This document shows, one piece after another, positions 36,225 to 45,842 of a DNA stretch of 64,000 nt (the stretch's first letter is position 1; every line of letters starts with the position of its first letter). The notes below the pieces were generated by a model. That model saw only the letters and a program-made list of their open reading frames with translations. It had not been told where the DNA came from and searched no databases. Made by a program: the position numbers and the translations under genes. Source of the DNA: Stenotrophomonas lactitubi (GTDB taxonomy: Bacteria; Pseudomonadota; Gammaproteobacteria; Xanthomonadales; Xanthomonadaceae); contig NZ_PHQX01000001.1 of assembly GCF_002803515.1 (NCBI RefSeq), forward strand, positions 3,906,001 to 3,970,000, read 5' to 3'.

Positions 36225-39200
36225 ATGAGCACTCCCCAGCCGCCGCACCTGCCGACCTCCGATGCATCCACCCCGCTGACACCTTCGGCGACCGGCGGCG
36301 GATCGGTGGGTGAAACGAAGATGCGCGAAATCGCGGTGCGGATCTCGCAGTACTTCCGCGATTTCCTTGAGTCCGATTTCAAGCGCGCGCAGGCCCCCCG
36401 GCGCCGCATCGTGCTCACCAGCGATTCCGGCTTCCGCGCGGGCATGCGCACGGCGCCCTACCCGGCGCTGGACAAGGAACTGTGGAAGCTGCTCAGCCGG
36501 CCCTCCGGTGAGGAGCTTTCCTTCACCATCGGCCCGCGCAGCTATACGCGGCCGATCAGCGCGACGCTGCGCCGGATTGTCGAAGAGCAGGTGAACGCCA
36601 TCAGCGAGACCGCCATCGCCACGGTGCGCGTGGCGGTGCTCGACACGTCGCGTGCCAGCATGGCCGGCGCACTGGAAGACCCGGAAGCCTGGGTGGAATC
36701 GGTGCAGGGCACCTTGGTGGATGCGATGTGCGTGCAGGTGGTGCGGCCGCTGATCGCGCATCTGGCCGGCCCGCTGCAGGGCCAGGCGTACTGGGTGATG
36801 GATTCGCTGCATGCGGCGGAATCGGACCTGGTCACCCGTTCCGTTGTCGATCTGTACCAGACGCTGCCGGAGGTGCTGGCGCGCCTGCTGGCCACCGGCG
36901 ACGAGCTGCCGCTGCAGCTGGCCTGTGAGCACCAGCTGACCCGCGACGGCACGATCAGCGCGCTGATGACCTTCTTCGAGAACTTCGTGGCGGCCGATGC
37001 CTTCCATGAATTCCGCGACCTGGAAACCTATGTCGCCACCGGCGATGGCCTGCAGCTGTATCTCTACGTTGGCACGCTCAAGTACGCGGGCGTGCAGTAC
37101 CCGGTGTTCTACCTGCCGCTGGACGTGCTGCGGGCCAAGGATGGGTCCGGCTATACCCTGACCCTCAGCAACCGCCTGTTCGCCAACCGCCGCGCGATCG
37201 ACTTCGTGCTGCAGGAGCTGGCCGTGGGCATGGCGCGCGAGTGGGTGTCGCCGATCCAGGAGCGCATTCAGTACCTCGATCCGGCACAGAGCCTGTTTGA
37301 AGTGGCCGCGTCGCTGTTCCGGCAGGTGGCCAACGCGGTGGATCTGGGCGGCGAGGTCTCGCTGTCCTCGTCCGCCAGCGAGGCGTCCACCGCCACCGTC
37401 GCGCTGTCGCCTGCGCTGCACCTGGCTGCGTTCGAGCGCGCCGACGAGGCGCTGCTGAACGATTTCGAAGAGATCATCGATCAGGCCCGCAATGGTGGGT
37501 CGAAGCTGGTGGATCTGTTCCACGGCATGGTGGAAGGCGTGCTGATGCGCAACCCCGAGCCCATCGGGGAACGCGTGGAATCGGCCTGGGATGCGCTGCC
37601 GCTGGTGGAGCGCATGGTGTTCGATTCGCCCATTCCGTTGAATGAAGAGCAGCGCAAGATTCTGCTGGCCGTGCGCGAGCCGCAGGGGCGGATCGTGGTG
37701 GTCGAAGGGCCGCCAGGCACCGGCAAGTCGCACACCATCACCGCCATTGCCGCCGACTGTGCCTTCAACAAGAAGAGCTGCCTGGTGCTGTCGGACAAGA
37801 CCGAAGCGCTGGACGTGGTGTACGACAAGCTATCCGATGCGATGAGCCGGGTTCGCCACGATCGTGATTTCCCCAACCCGATCCTGCGGCTGGGCCAGCA
37901 GGCAGCCAACTTCAAACGCCTGACTTCCACCGGCACCATCAGCCAGATCTCGGCCTTCGCCAAGGCCATGAAGGCCAACCAGCCCGCCCTTGAGAGCGAG
38001 CGCCAGGACACGGCGCAGACCCTGCGGCAGGCCATCTCCAGCACCGTGCAGACGCTGGGGCGTGTCTCGCTTGCCGCCGTGAAGACCATGCACGAGCAGG
38101 AAGCGGAGCTGGGCGAGCGCGCGCCTGCGGTGCTACAGCAGGTGCACGCGGTGATGGATGCCAACGTGCTGGCCGAGCTGGAAACGGTGGCTGCGCAGGC
38201 GGACGTGCTTGAAACCTATCTTGCCGATCTGTTCGGCAGTACCGATTACACCCCGGCGTCGCTGGACGAGCGCATCCGCCGCGATGCGGTGACAACGGCC
38301 TTCCTTGCCGACCGACCGGTTGACGGCTGGGACCTGTTCGAATCGCTGGATGCCGACCAGGTACGGCTGCTGGGCACGCTCCTGCTGCAGTACCAGCAGC
38401 TGAAGATGCCGCTGTTGGGCTATCTGTTGCGCGGCAATGCCGTGCGCGGGCTGGAACTACAGCTCAACCAGCTGGGCACCACCCGGCCGCTGCTGCTCAA
38501 GCACGATGCAACAGCGCTGCAGGCCATCGTGCAGGGCGCAAACGCGCTGCGCATGAAGCTGGACGCCGAAGGCCTGGGCACGCAGCTGCCGGCCAGCTAC
38601 CGGCAGATCGCCCACGGCGCCGCGCCGGGACCGGGTGCGGCGGTTGCACGGCAGGCGATGACCCTGCTGGCTCGGCTCAACCCGGCCATCGTCGAGACCC
38701 TGCTGGCCGAGCCGAAGGACGACCCCGCGCTGTGGGCGCTGACCCTGCGCTTCCTGCAGGGCTGGATGGCCACGCGCAAGGCCTTCGTCGACGCACCGCA
38801 GTACGACTATGTCGGCACCAAGACCAAGCTGGAACGCCTGAACACCTCGGTGATGAATGCCCATGTGGATGGGCGCCTGATCAGCTTCATGGATCATCAC
38901 CGCGCCGATGCGCGGGCGCTGGCGGGTGTGATCGCCAACCGGCAGAAATTCCCGGTGGACAAGTTCGAGAGCGTGCGCGAGTCGTTCCCGGTGATGATCG
39001 CCAGCATCCGCGAGTTCGGCGAGTACATGCCGCTGGCGCCGGACCTGTTCGACGTGCTGGTGATCGATGAAGGCTCGCAGGTATCGGTGGCACAGGCGCT
39101 GCCGGCGCTGCTGCGTGCGCGCAAGGTGGTGGTGCTGGGTGACTCCAAGCAGTTCTCCAACGTCAAGGCGGCCAACGCCAGCATCGCGCTGAACGACAAG

Positions 39201-40568
39201 TACCGCTCGGACCTGGTCAACTACTTCCGCGCCAACGTCAGCCAGCAGGCCGACGTGCTGGAACGCCTGGCCATGTTCGATGTGAAGCGCTCGGTGCTGG
39301 AGTTCTGCTCGCTCTCGGCCTCGTACTCGGTGATGCTGCGCAAGCATTTCCGCAGCTATGCGGAACTGATCGGGTTCTCGTCCTCCACCTTCTACAACCA
39401 CCAGCTGCAGGCACTGAAGATCCGCAGCCGGCCGCTGCAGGAAGTGATCCGCTTCAGCCAGGTCGATGCCAGCGGGCACCGCACCAGCCGCAGCACCAAC
39501 GAAGCCGAAGCGGCCTTCATCGCCGAGCGCCTGGTTGAACTGCTGGATACGGAGTCGCCGCCCACGGTGGGCATCATCACGCCGTTCCGCGAGCAGCAGA
39601 CGCTGTTGTCCAAGGCGTTGTTCAACCATCCGCGCGGCCGCGAGTTCGAAGAGCGGCTTCGCCTGAAGGTGATGACGGTCGACTCCTGCCAGGGCGAAGA
39701 ACGCGGGCTGATCTTCTATTCGATGGTGGCGACCGCCGGCCAGGACGCGCTGAACTACATCTTCCCGGTCAGCCTGAGTGGCGCGGTGGATGCAGTGGAG
39801 GACAAGCTGAAGGTGCAGCGCCTGAATGTCGGCTTCTCCCGTGCGCAGGAGGCGATCTGGTTCGTCCATTCGATGCCGGTCGATGCGTTCCGCGGCGCCA
39901 TCGGCAATGCGCTGCGTTACTACGCCAGCCAGTTGGACCGCCCCGCGCCCGACGCCGCGCAGACCGACGCGCGCAGCCCGATGGAATCGAAGGTGCTGCA
40001 GTGGCTGCAGCAGACGCCCTTCGTGTTGGAACATGGCGATGCGGTCGAGATCATTCCGCAGTTCCCGGTGGGCGACTACCTGCGCCAGCTCGACCCGACC
40101 TACCAGCACCCGGCGTGGCGCGTGGACTTCCTGGTGACCGTGCAGACCGTGCGCGGCGCGCTGCAGATCGTGATCGAGTACGACGGCTTCGAGTTCCATT
40201 TCCGCCGCGACAAGCCGGTGCATGTGGGCAACCACGAGCGCTATCTGGTCGAGGCCGATGTCGAGCGCCAGCTGACGCTGGAGAGCTACGGCTATCGCTT
40301 CCTGCGCATCAACCGCTTCAACCTCGGCAGCGACCCGGTGCAGACCCTGTCCGACCGCCTCTATCGCCTGATTGAAGTGGCCGGCACGGAAATCCGCTCG
40401 GCAGCGGTCGATCAGGTGATCGAGCAGGTGCAGGGACTGGAGTCGAAGGAAAAGAAGGTCTGCAGCCGCTGCGGACAGATCCGCAGCCAGGAGGAATTCT
40501 TCGACCCTGACCTGCGCGCCGGTGCCGGCGGGGTGGGACGGATCTGCATGCCCTGCAAGGTCAGCTGA
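36225..40568 (+). CDS. Large SF1 helicase with C-terminal nuclease and zinc-finger
   Basis: A 1,447-residue protein (ATG 36225; GTG 36207 possible). It is a Upf1/Dna2-like superfamily 1 helicase: Walker A GPPGTGKS (495-502), Walker B VLVIDEGSQ (D948) followed by VVVLGDSKQFSNV, then VMTVDSCQGEERG and LNVGFSRAQEAIW. Between motifs I and II lies a long insert of about 430 residues. Near the end, VDFLV ... VIEYDGFEFHF (E1318) looks like a Vsr/DUF559-type endonuclease domain. The last 35 residues hold CxxC (C1413, C1416) and CMPC, a zinc-ribbon-like pair. Helicase-Vsr fusions such as Hhe occur in antiphage systems; this protein differs in its zinc end. GC content is host-like, so it is not a recent arrival. 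Confidence 0.8.
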   Translation: MSTPQPPHLPTSDASTPLTPSATGGGSVGETKMREIAVRISQYFRDFLESDFKRAQAPRRRIVLTSDSGFRAGMRTAPYPALDKELWKLLSRPSGEELSFTIGPRSYTRPISATLRRIVEEQVNAISETAIATVRVAVLDTSRASMAGALEDPEAWVESVQGTLVDAMCVQVVRPLIAHLAGPLQGQAYWVMDSLHAAESDLVTRSVVDLYQTLPEVLARLLATGDELPLQLACEHQLTRDGTISALMTFFENFVAADAFHEFRDLETYVATGDGLQLYLYVGTLKYAGVQYPVFYLPLDVLRAKDGSGYTLTLSNRLFANRRAIDFVLQELAVGMAREWVSPIQERIQYLDPAQSLFEVAASLFRQVANAVDLGGEVSLSSSASEASTATVALSPALHLAAFERADEALLNDFEEIIDQARNGGSKLVDLFHGMVEGVLMRNPEPIGERVESAWDALPLVERMVFDSPIPLNEEQRKILLAVREPQGRIVVVEGPPGTGKSHTITAIAADCAFNKKSCLVLSDKTEALDVVYDKLSDAMSRVRHDRDFPNPILRLGQQAANFKRLTSTGTISQISAFAKAMKANQPALESERQDTAQTLRQAISSTVQTLGRVSLAAVKTMHEQEAELGERAPAVLQQVHAVMDANVLAELETVAAQADVLETYLADLFGSTDYTPASLDERIRRDAVTTAFLADRPVDGWDLFESLDADQVRLLGTLLLQYQQLKMPLLGYLLRGNAVRGLELQLNQLGTTRPLLLKHDATALQAIVQGANALRMKLDAEGLGTQLPASYRQIAHGAAPGPGAAVARQAMTLLARLNPAIVETLLAEPKDDPALWALTLRFLQGWMATRKAFVDAPQYDYVGTKTKLERLNTSVMNAHVDGRLISFMDHHRADARALAGVIANRQKFPVDKFESVRESFPVMIASIREFGEYMPLAPDLFDVLVIDEGSQVSVAQALPALLRARKVVVLGDSKQFSNVKAANASIALNDKYRSDLVNYFRANVSQQADVLERLAMFDVKRSVLEFCSLSASYSVMLRKHFRSYAELIGFSSSTFYNHQLQALKIRSRPLQEVIRFSQVDASGHRTSRSTNEAEAAFIAERLVELLDTESPPTVGIITPFREQQTLLSKALFNHPRGREFEERLRLKVMTVDSCQGEERGLIFYSMVATAGQDALNYIFPVSLSGAVDAVEDKLKVQRLNVGFSRAQEAIWFVHSMPVDAFRGAIGNALRYYASQLDRPAPDAAQTDARSPMESKVLQWLQQTPFVLEHGDAVEIIPQFPVGDYLRQLDPTYQHPAWRVDFLVTVQTVRGALQIVIEYDGFEFHFRRDKPVHVGNHERYLVEADVERQLTLESYGYRFLRINRFNLGSDPVQTLSDRLYRLIEVAGTEIRSAAVDQVIEQVQGLESKEKKVCSRCGQIRSQEEFFDPDLRAGAGGVGRICMPCKVS

Positions 40569-40607
40569 CGGGGGCGGTGGCGCGCGTGGTGGGTGATGCG
40601 GGACGGA

Positions 40608-40979
40608 TCAGGGCGCCACCTTGCGGAACGAATCCTGGCCGCGTACCGCCACCGCCGCCAGCCGGCGGCTGACCAGCCCATACAGCTCCTCCAGCTCGGC
40701 GGCGCGGTCGGCGGTCATGTTCGCGCCAAACAGCACGCGTGACAGCGCGAGCTTGTGGGTGTCGTCGGGATAGCGCGCCCGCGCCCGGTACACGGTCTGC
40801 AGCACCAGCCAGGCCAGGCGGAACCCGCCCCCGGGCAGGGGGCGGACCACGCGGTCATAGACCTGCCAGAACTGGTACTCGGCCTCCAGGTCGACCGTCG
40901 GTGCGGCGAACGGCACCGGACGCGCACGTCCATGGGCGCGTCTGCGGACCGGAGGAAAACGGGGGTTCTGCTGTGCCAT
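40608..40979 (-). CDS. Hypothetical protein (123 residues)
   Basis: Start ATG 40979 (MAQQNPRFPPVRRR) was chosen over an upstream codon that would add 51 unremarkable residues. The N-terminus is basic and Pro-rich; residues 35-110 are helical (EYQFWQVYDRVVRPLPGGG; HKLALSRVLFGANMTADRAAELEELY). It is convergent with the helicase gene, ending 40 bases from it. No known domain was recognised; it resembles conserved small Xanthomonadaceae proteins of unknown role. Confidence 0.5.
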   Translation of the reverse strand: MAQQNPRFPPVRRRAHGRARPVPFAAPTVDLEAEYQFWQVYDRVVRPLPGGGFRLAWLVLQTVYRARARYPDDTHKLALSRVLFGANMTADRAAELEELYGLVSRRLAAVAVRGQDSFRKVAP

Positions 40980-41059
40980 GCCTACAGGATGACCCAGCAA
41001 CATTGTGGGAACCTTGCGTTGGTGCCACGAAATCAGTGCAGATCGTGCAAACAGCGGAT

Positions 41060-41098
41060 GGGGTCGGAGCCCTTTGCGTGGCAGAGGGATCCGACCCC
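41060..41098. terminator. Repeat-type hairpin GGGGTCGGA...TCCGACCCC
   Basis: A long imperfect stem-loop: GGGGTCGGA, an inner CCCTTTGC/GGCAGAGGG stem, then TCCGACCCC. This palindrome type is frequent in Stenotrophomonas spacers. It lies in the spacer between the 40608 gene and the TonB receptor and could end transcription of the receptor gene; there is no long T-run. Confidence 0.5.
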
Positions 41099-41129
41099 GC
41101 TCATGGCAGCCGCCGAGGAGCCGCAAGTG

Positions 41130-41153
41130 CATCCACGCATGGCGTGGATCTAC
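41130..41153 (-). repeat. SMAG-like stem-loop repeat
   Basis: CATCCACGC-AT-GGCGTGGAT-CTAC: an inverted repeat with a terminal GTAG on the reverse strand, the hallmark of SMAG elements of S. maltophilia. It lies 11 bases after the end of the TonB receptor gene. Confidence 0.7.
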
Positions 41154-41163
41154 GGGCAGAGGA

Positions 41164-43479
41164 TCAGAACGACATCGACGTGCTGAACATCACCTGCCGC
41201 GGTGCGCTGCGCTGCAGGGTCTGGTAATCCCCCGAGAACGACGAACCGGCGATGGTGGCGGTGCCGATGTTGTTGCGATTGAACAGGTTGCTGACGTCCA
41301 GCCGCAGCTCCAGCCCCGGCAGCAGGCCGTCCGGCCCCAGCTTGTAGGCCGTGTACGCGTTGACCTGCCAGAACGTCGGCACGCGGATGTCGTTTTCATA
41401 GGTGAAGGGCTGGCGCAGGTACGAGGTGCTGGTGGCACCGAAACGCCAGCCGCCGAAGTGCGCGGACAGGTCACTGACCAGCGACAGCTGCGGATAGCCC
41501 GGCTGTGCGTTGCCCTTGATCGGGTACACGGTATCGCCCACCACGAAATCGCTGTCGTAGTACGAGCGCGCCAGCGCGATGCCCTGGTAGAACTGCAGGT
41601 GGTCGGTCAGGTCGGCGGTGATGCCGAGATCGGCTCCGATCACGTGCATCTTCGGCATCAACCGCACCGTATTGATCTGTGCGAACTGGGTGCCGATCGC
41701 CGCCGACAGCAGCCGGTTGCGGATGTCGTTGTAGAACACGTCCGCCGTCACCGTCAGCCGGTCGAAGCGATGGCTGGCACCGACGGTCAGGTTCCAGTTT
41801 TTCTCCGGCCGCAGGGTGCCGGCCACGCGGTCGAACTCTTCCTGGTCGGTGATGGTCCAGGCCGATGCGGTGTAGCCGATGTTGCCGCGCTGGGCCACGC
41901 GATAGCCGTTCATGGTGTTGGCCAGGTCGATGAAGGCATCGGTCCGGTCGGTCGGGCTCCAGTACAGCGACACATGCGGCAGGAAGTTGCTCTTGGCACG
42001 CAGCGTGCCTGACACCGGGCGCTCCGGTGCATCGCCGATGCCACCCCCGGTGGTGCTGAAGTCCACCGCCTTGAAGCCCAGCCCCAGCACCAGCGTGTCG
42101 GTGACAGCGTAGTTGTCATGCAGGTAGAACTGCCGTGAACGGGTCACCCAGCTCGATACGTTGTCGGTCTGGAACGCCGGCCCGTACACATCGAACGGCC
42201 CGGTGGCCTTCAGTGGCTTGCCTTCGCCCAGCAGCGGCTGCTGGTACCACTCGGTCTTGGCGGCCGCCTTGCTCTTCTCCTGCCAGAAGCCGGTGGTGAT
42301 GGTGTGCGCACCGGTCTCGAACTGCAGGTTGAACATGCCACCCAAGCGGTTGAGCCGTGGCGTCTGCACCTGTTCGGAGAAGGGCGCGCCGTTCGGTGAC
42401 GGCACGGTCGGGTCGGTCAGGGTGGCCTGGGTGTGGCTGTTGGCGTTGTACAGCTGCACGTTGCCGCTGAGCGCGGGCGTGATCTGGAAGCGGTGGTTGA
42501 TAGACGCGACGCGGTCGCGGGTCACCTGGCCGGTGTCGTACGGAATCAGTTCGGACAGCTCACCGCAGGTGTAGGCGCCGCAGGATTTGTCGGCGTTCTC
42601 CGGCGAGGCCACGTAGTACGCCCACGCATAGTCTGGATAGAAGCTGTCGGCCTTCCAGCCGAGCTTGCGGATCATGTCGAAGGAGATGTTGTTGTAGCCC
42701 CACACCGCGGCCTTGCTGTCGGACAGGAACACGGTGAAGTCACCCCACGCCACATCCTGCTGCGCCTTCAGGTCGCCGCGCAGGAACTTCTGCGTGCCCG
42801 CGCCCTGGTACTTGTCGGCCGACACGCGCTGCAGGTCGACCAGCAGCTTCGGGCCGTGCTCGCCGAGCTGGCCGCTCTGGCCCGAGACCGTGGTGACCAG
42901 CGTGTTGTTGCTGCCTAAGCCCTGCTTGACGCGCAGGCTGGGGGTGTCCTGCAGCTCCGCCAGACGGTACTCGAGGCTGCCGCCATTGACGCTGCTGGAG
43001 AACACGCTGACCGGCGCACCGCCCGGGCTGACCGTGATCGAGCCGATGCCATCGGGCACGCCGACGTTGACCACGCTGGTGCCGGTGAGCGAGAGGAAGC
43101 CGTTGTCGTTCAGCGGCACGCCTTCGAAGGTGATGCCCATTTCATTCATGCGGAAACCGCGCACGAACAGGCTGGTGGCGGAGATGTCCAGGCCGAGACC
43201 GTCGGTGGCGGTGTAGCTCGCGCCCGGCACGTTCTTCAGCATCGACAGGCCGTTGTTGCCCGACACCATCGCATCCAGGTCGGTGGCGTTGATGACGTAG
43301 CGGTTCGGGCCGACCACCTGGGTGGGGGCAACAGCGGCACCGCGCGGCGTGGCGATGACCTGCAGCGCGTTCAGGGTGGTGGGGCTGTCGTGGGCGGCGT
43401 CGGTCGACTCGGCAGCGTGCAGTGGTGCAACGAGAGCGGTGCCGATCGCCAGGGCAAGTAGCGTAGGTGGAGTGTTCAT
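41164..43479 (-). CDS. TonB-dependent outer membrane receptor
   Basis: A 771-residue protein with a signal peptide (LLALAIGTALVAPLHA), a TonB-box-like NALQVIATP segment, a plug domain (residues about 50-170, with SLFVRGFRMNEMGITFEGVPL) and a 22-strand barrel ending in an aromatic residue (QVMFSTSMSF). It would import an iron chelate, another metal complex or a small nutrient using TonB energy. Substrate unknown; no synthesis genes or Fec-type sigma/anti-sigma pair are adjacent. A SMAG-like repeat and a hairpin lie just downstream. Confidence 0.85.
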   Translation of the reverse strand: MNTPPTLLALAIGTALVAPLHAAESTDAAHDSPTTLNALQVIATPRGAAVAPTQVVGPNRYVINATDLDAMVSGNNGLSMLKNVPGASYTATDGLGLDISATSLFVRGFRMNEMGITFEGVPLNDNGFLSLTGTSVVNVGVPDGIGSITVSPGGAPVSVFSSSVNGGSLEYRLAELQDTPSLRVKQGLGSNNTLVTTVSGQSGQLGEHGPKLLVDLQRVSADKYQGAGTQKFLRGDLKAQQDVAWGDFTVFLSDSKAAVWGYNNISFDMIRKLGWKADSFYPDYAWAYYVASPENADKSCGAYTCGELSELIPYDTGQVTRDRVASINHRFQITPALSGNVQLYNANSHTQATLTDPTVPSPNGAPFSEQVQTPRLNRLGGMFNLQFETGAHTITTGFWQEKSKAAAKTEWYQQPLLGEGKPLKATGPFDVYGPAFQTDNVSSWVTRSRQFYLHDNYAVTDTLVLGLGFKAVDFSTTGGGIGDAPERPVSGTLRAKSNFLPHVSLYWSPTDRTDAFIDLANTMNGYRVAQRGNIGYTASAWTITDQEEFDRVAGTLRPEKNWNLTVGASHRFDRLTVTADVFYNDIRNRLLSAAIGTQFAQINTVRLMPKMHVIGADLGITADLTDHLQFYQGIALARSYYDSDFVVGDTVYPIKGNAQPGYPQLSLVSDLSAHFGGWRFGATSTSYLRQPFTYENDIRVPTFWQVNAYTAYKLGPDGLLPGLELRLDVSNLFNRNNIGTATIAGSSFSGDYQTLQRSAPRQVMFSTSMSF

Positions 43480-43882
43480 GGCCAGATCCAGGGTGCAGGG
43501 GAAAGGTGGCGCAGGCGCACGCCCAGCGCGATGCAGCGCCGGTGTGCGGCGCGCTGGCTGGCGGCGGTTGCGATGAAGGAATGACGGCGCCGTGCGCGCC
43601 GGTCAGCAGCGGATGGAAGCGGTGATCTTCCGGGTGATGCGGCGGGATGATTTCGACGAGCGGAATTCTTGCACTGGATTCCCGCCTTCGCCATCGCGCG
43701 GTGGTACATCACATATGGCATCGGGCATATCGAACGTATACCCATGTATAGATTCGGCTCCAAGCCGCCTCAAGTTGCGCCCGCCCCGGCCGATAGCCCC
43801 ATGCAGGGCTGCACGTCATGGGAAGTCAAATTCGACGGCAGTGCGTCAATCATCAAAACGCAGCACTGGCGAGGGTCACGGA
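43480..43882. other. Divergent spacer between TonB receptor and glycosyltransferase gene
   Basis: About 400 bases. No supported gene; a frame in phase with the glycosyltransferase is open from 43592 but its residues look non-coding. AT-rich sequence around 43710-43755 (including GTATAC and TGTATAGA) may hold promoters for either side. Confidence 0.4.
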
Positions 43883-45778
43883 ATGACAACGATCGTATTT
43901 GTAGCAAGCCATCTACGCGCCAATCTCGGCGGCATCAACGTGCTGAATGCCGAGCTTCTTTCAGCACTTTCCCCTACGGCAGGACTGCATCTGCTCTGCC
44001 TTGTTCCAAGTGGTGCATGCGTTGACCCAGACTTGGCATCGACTGCCACGGCGGTTGCGCTGAGAAGCTCGGGTGAGGAATTCCTTGGAATCGCCGATGA
44101 CGCAGATCTTGCGGTTGGAAAGCTGGCGGCCCATGGACAGGTGGATGCAGTGGTTGGGCATGATGTCGTGACCGGTGAACTTGCCTTGGAGATTGGAAAG
44201 CGGATCGGAGCAAGAACCATCCTGCTGCATCACATGGCATATGGAAGGTACAGCGCATTGATGCGCGACTCGCAGAACGCTCTTGGCAAAGAGAATCGAC
44301 AGAATGATCTCTTTCCAAAGGCTGATCAGTGCTTCGGCATTGGCCCGATACTTGTGGACAGCCTGAAAGACATGCAGCGGGCATCGTCTTCGATGAAGCC
44401 ACCCAAGTTGTTGCTGCCACCGCTTCTATCGATTGAACCGGCTGCCAATGCTCGAACCGCACCTCGAATTCTGTACTCCGGCCGGATTGAGGATGGCAAC
44501 GACGCGGTCAAGCAGGCAGCGTTGGCTGCAAGGGCCATCGGACGCGCGCTTCGCGCCCCCGGTGCGCGCATGCGTGACGCCACTGTTGACATGTACGGCT
44601 TCGATCGCAACTCGCCCCAGATCGGCGAGTTCAAGACGATGATCAATGAGGAGGCGGGCTACGAGGTTCCGGTCAAATGCCTCGAGTTCGTCGATTCTCG
44701 CCGGCAGATGCTGTCGGTCGTCAAGAATGCGAGCCTGGTTCTCATGCCTTCGGTCCATGAGGGTTTCGGCCTCGTGGCGTGGGAGGCGATGTGCTGCTGC
44801 GTGCCGCTGATCGTTGCGGAGAACTCGGGCTTTTATCGATTCGTGCAAGAGTCAGGGCAGATCTCCAACCTTGAATCGCTTTCTTTCCTGGGCCATACCA
44901 GCGAAGCTGCCGTCCAAGAACAAGTAGCTGCCTTCGCGCGCTTGATTCGCAGCCTTGTCGAGCATCCGGAAGAAGCTCACGCCCGGGCGGTACGACTGCT
45001 CGCAGGCGTCCGCGAGCGCGGCGCAGTGGAAGCCTCTCATCTCGACTTCCTCAAGGCATGTGGCCATGTTGAGGGACGTAAAGGCAGCACAGCCTCGCAA
45101 CCGGCTCCGCAGCCCCAGCACCTGAAAGCCACGCTGAGCGTCCACGTTGATATCGGTCTGGATAGCAATGATCAGGTCGAGTACCGTTGTAATACCAGCT
45201 TGCATGGCATCAGAAACGCGCTCCTGGCATTGCGTAGCGGCGCAGGAGACGTTGATTTTTCCATCGTATCCTCGTATCTGGACCGCCTTTCGGAGATGGC
45301 CGAGACGCATCCCGACAAGGATATGCGGGACGATGCCGCGATTCGCTTCGGGGCAGATAAGCCGAAAGTTGAAAGAACAGGCGAGCTTCTTGAACACGCG
45401 CTTGCCGTTCTTGCATCCGAGGAATTTTCCTTCCCTGGATTCCTTTCGGAAAACGACAGGGCGGATGCGTTCATCAAGCTGGTGGATAGCTATAACCTGA
45501 ACTATCGACCAGAAGAAACCGTCCATCTCGACGCCGTGCGCTCAGATCCTGATTGTCATTTCAGCTTCCGGGTTCCGCTGGATTACATGGAAAACAAGGA
45601 TTTCTACCACCCGCTTTTCACTGTGAACGACGGGGCCACACTGCTGGATGTATGGTTTGGTGACAGCAGTGGCATCGCATCGGCGTACCTGGCCGCAGGC
45701 CTGAAAAGGCAAGCAGACTACTCCGAGCCTTTGCAGCCACTGGGTTCACTCCACGAGTGGCGCATCGGCGCGCATTGA
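43883..45778 (+). CDS. GT4-like glycosyltransferase with unknown C-terminal domain
   Basis: A 631-residue protein from ATG 43883, where the Rossmann strand TTIVFVASHLRANLGGINVL begins. Residues 1-390 form a GT-B fold of the GT4 type: ILYSGRIEDGND at the start of the donor domain and LVLMPSVHEGFGLVAWEAM, the E-x7-E nucleotide-sugar motif. Residues 415-631 form a separate domain I cannot assign, acidic and mixed alpha/beta (LSVHVDIGLDSNDQVEYRC; SFRVPLDYMENKDFYHPLF). The gene looks poorer in GC than its neighbours and stands alone, with no polysaccharide cluster, suggesting horizontal gain. Acceptor sugar or protein unknown. Confidence 0.65.
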   Translation: MTTIVFVASHLRANLGGINVLNAELLSALSPTAGLHLLCLVPSGACVDPDLASTATAVALRSSGEEFLGIADDADLAVGKLAAHGQVDAVVGHDVVTGELALEIGKRIGARTILLHHMAYGRYSALMRDSQNALGKENRQNDLFPKADQCFGIGPILVDSLKDMQRASSSMKPPKLLLPPLLSIEPAANARTAPRILYSGRIEDGNDAVKQAALAARAIGRALRAPGARMRDATVDMYGFDRNSPQIGEFKTMINEEAGYEVPVKCLEFVDSRRQMLSVVKNASLVLMPSVHEGFGLVAWEAMCCCVPLIVAENSGFYRFVQESGQISNLESLSFLGHTSEAAVQEQVAAFARLIRSLVEHPEEAHARAVRLLAGVRERGAVEASHLDFLKACGHVEGRKGSTASQPAPQPQHLKATLSVHVDIGLDSNDQVEYRCNTSLHGIRNALLALRSGAGDVDFSIVSSYLDRLSEMAETHPDKDMRDDAAIRFGADKPKVERTGELLEHALAVLASEEFSFPGFLSENDRADAFIKLVDSYNLNYRPEETVHLDAVRSDPDCHFSFRVPLDYMENKDFYHPLFTVNDGATLLDVWFGDSSGIASAYLAAGLKRQADYSEPLQPLGSLHEWRIGAH

Positions 45779-45842
45779 CGCTGCAAACGTATGCAACCGG
45801 AGGGCGCTCCTGCAGGGAGCGTCCGTTGCGGATGGCCCTGGG

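Noticed and set aside
35787..37733. 648-codon reverse frame opposite the helicase gene
   Set aside because: Composition is typical of antisense in high-GC DNA (His, Arg, Gln, Gly-rich, no domain), while the forward strand has clear helicase motifs.
38457..40235. 592-codon reverse frame within the helicase gene
   Set aside because: Antisense shadow; no recognisable domain and fully covered by a convincing forward gene.
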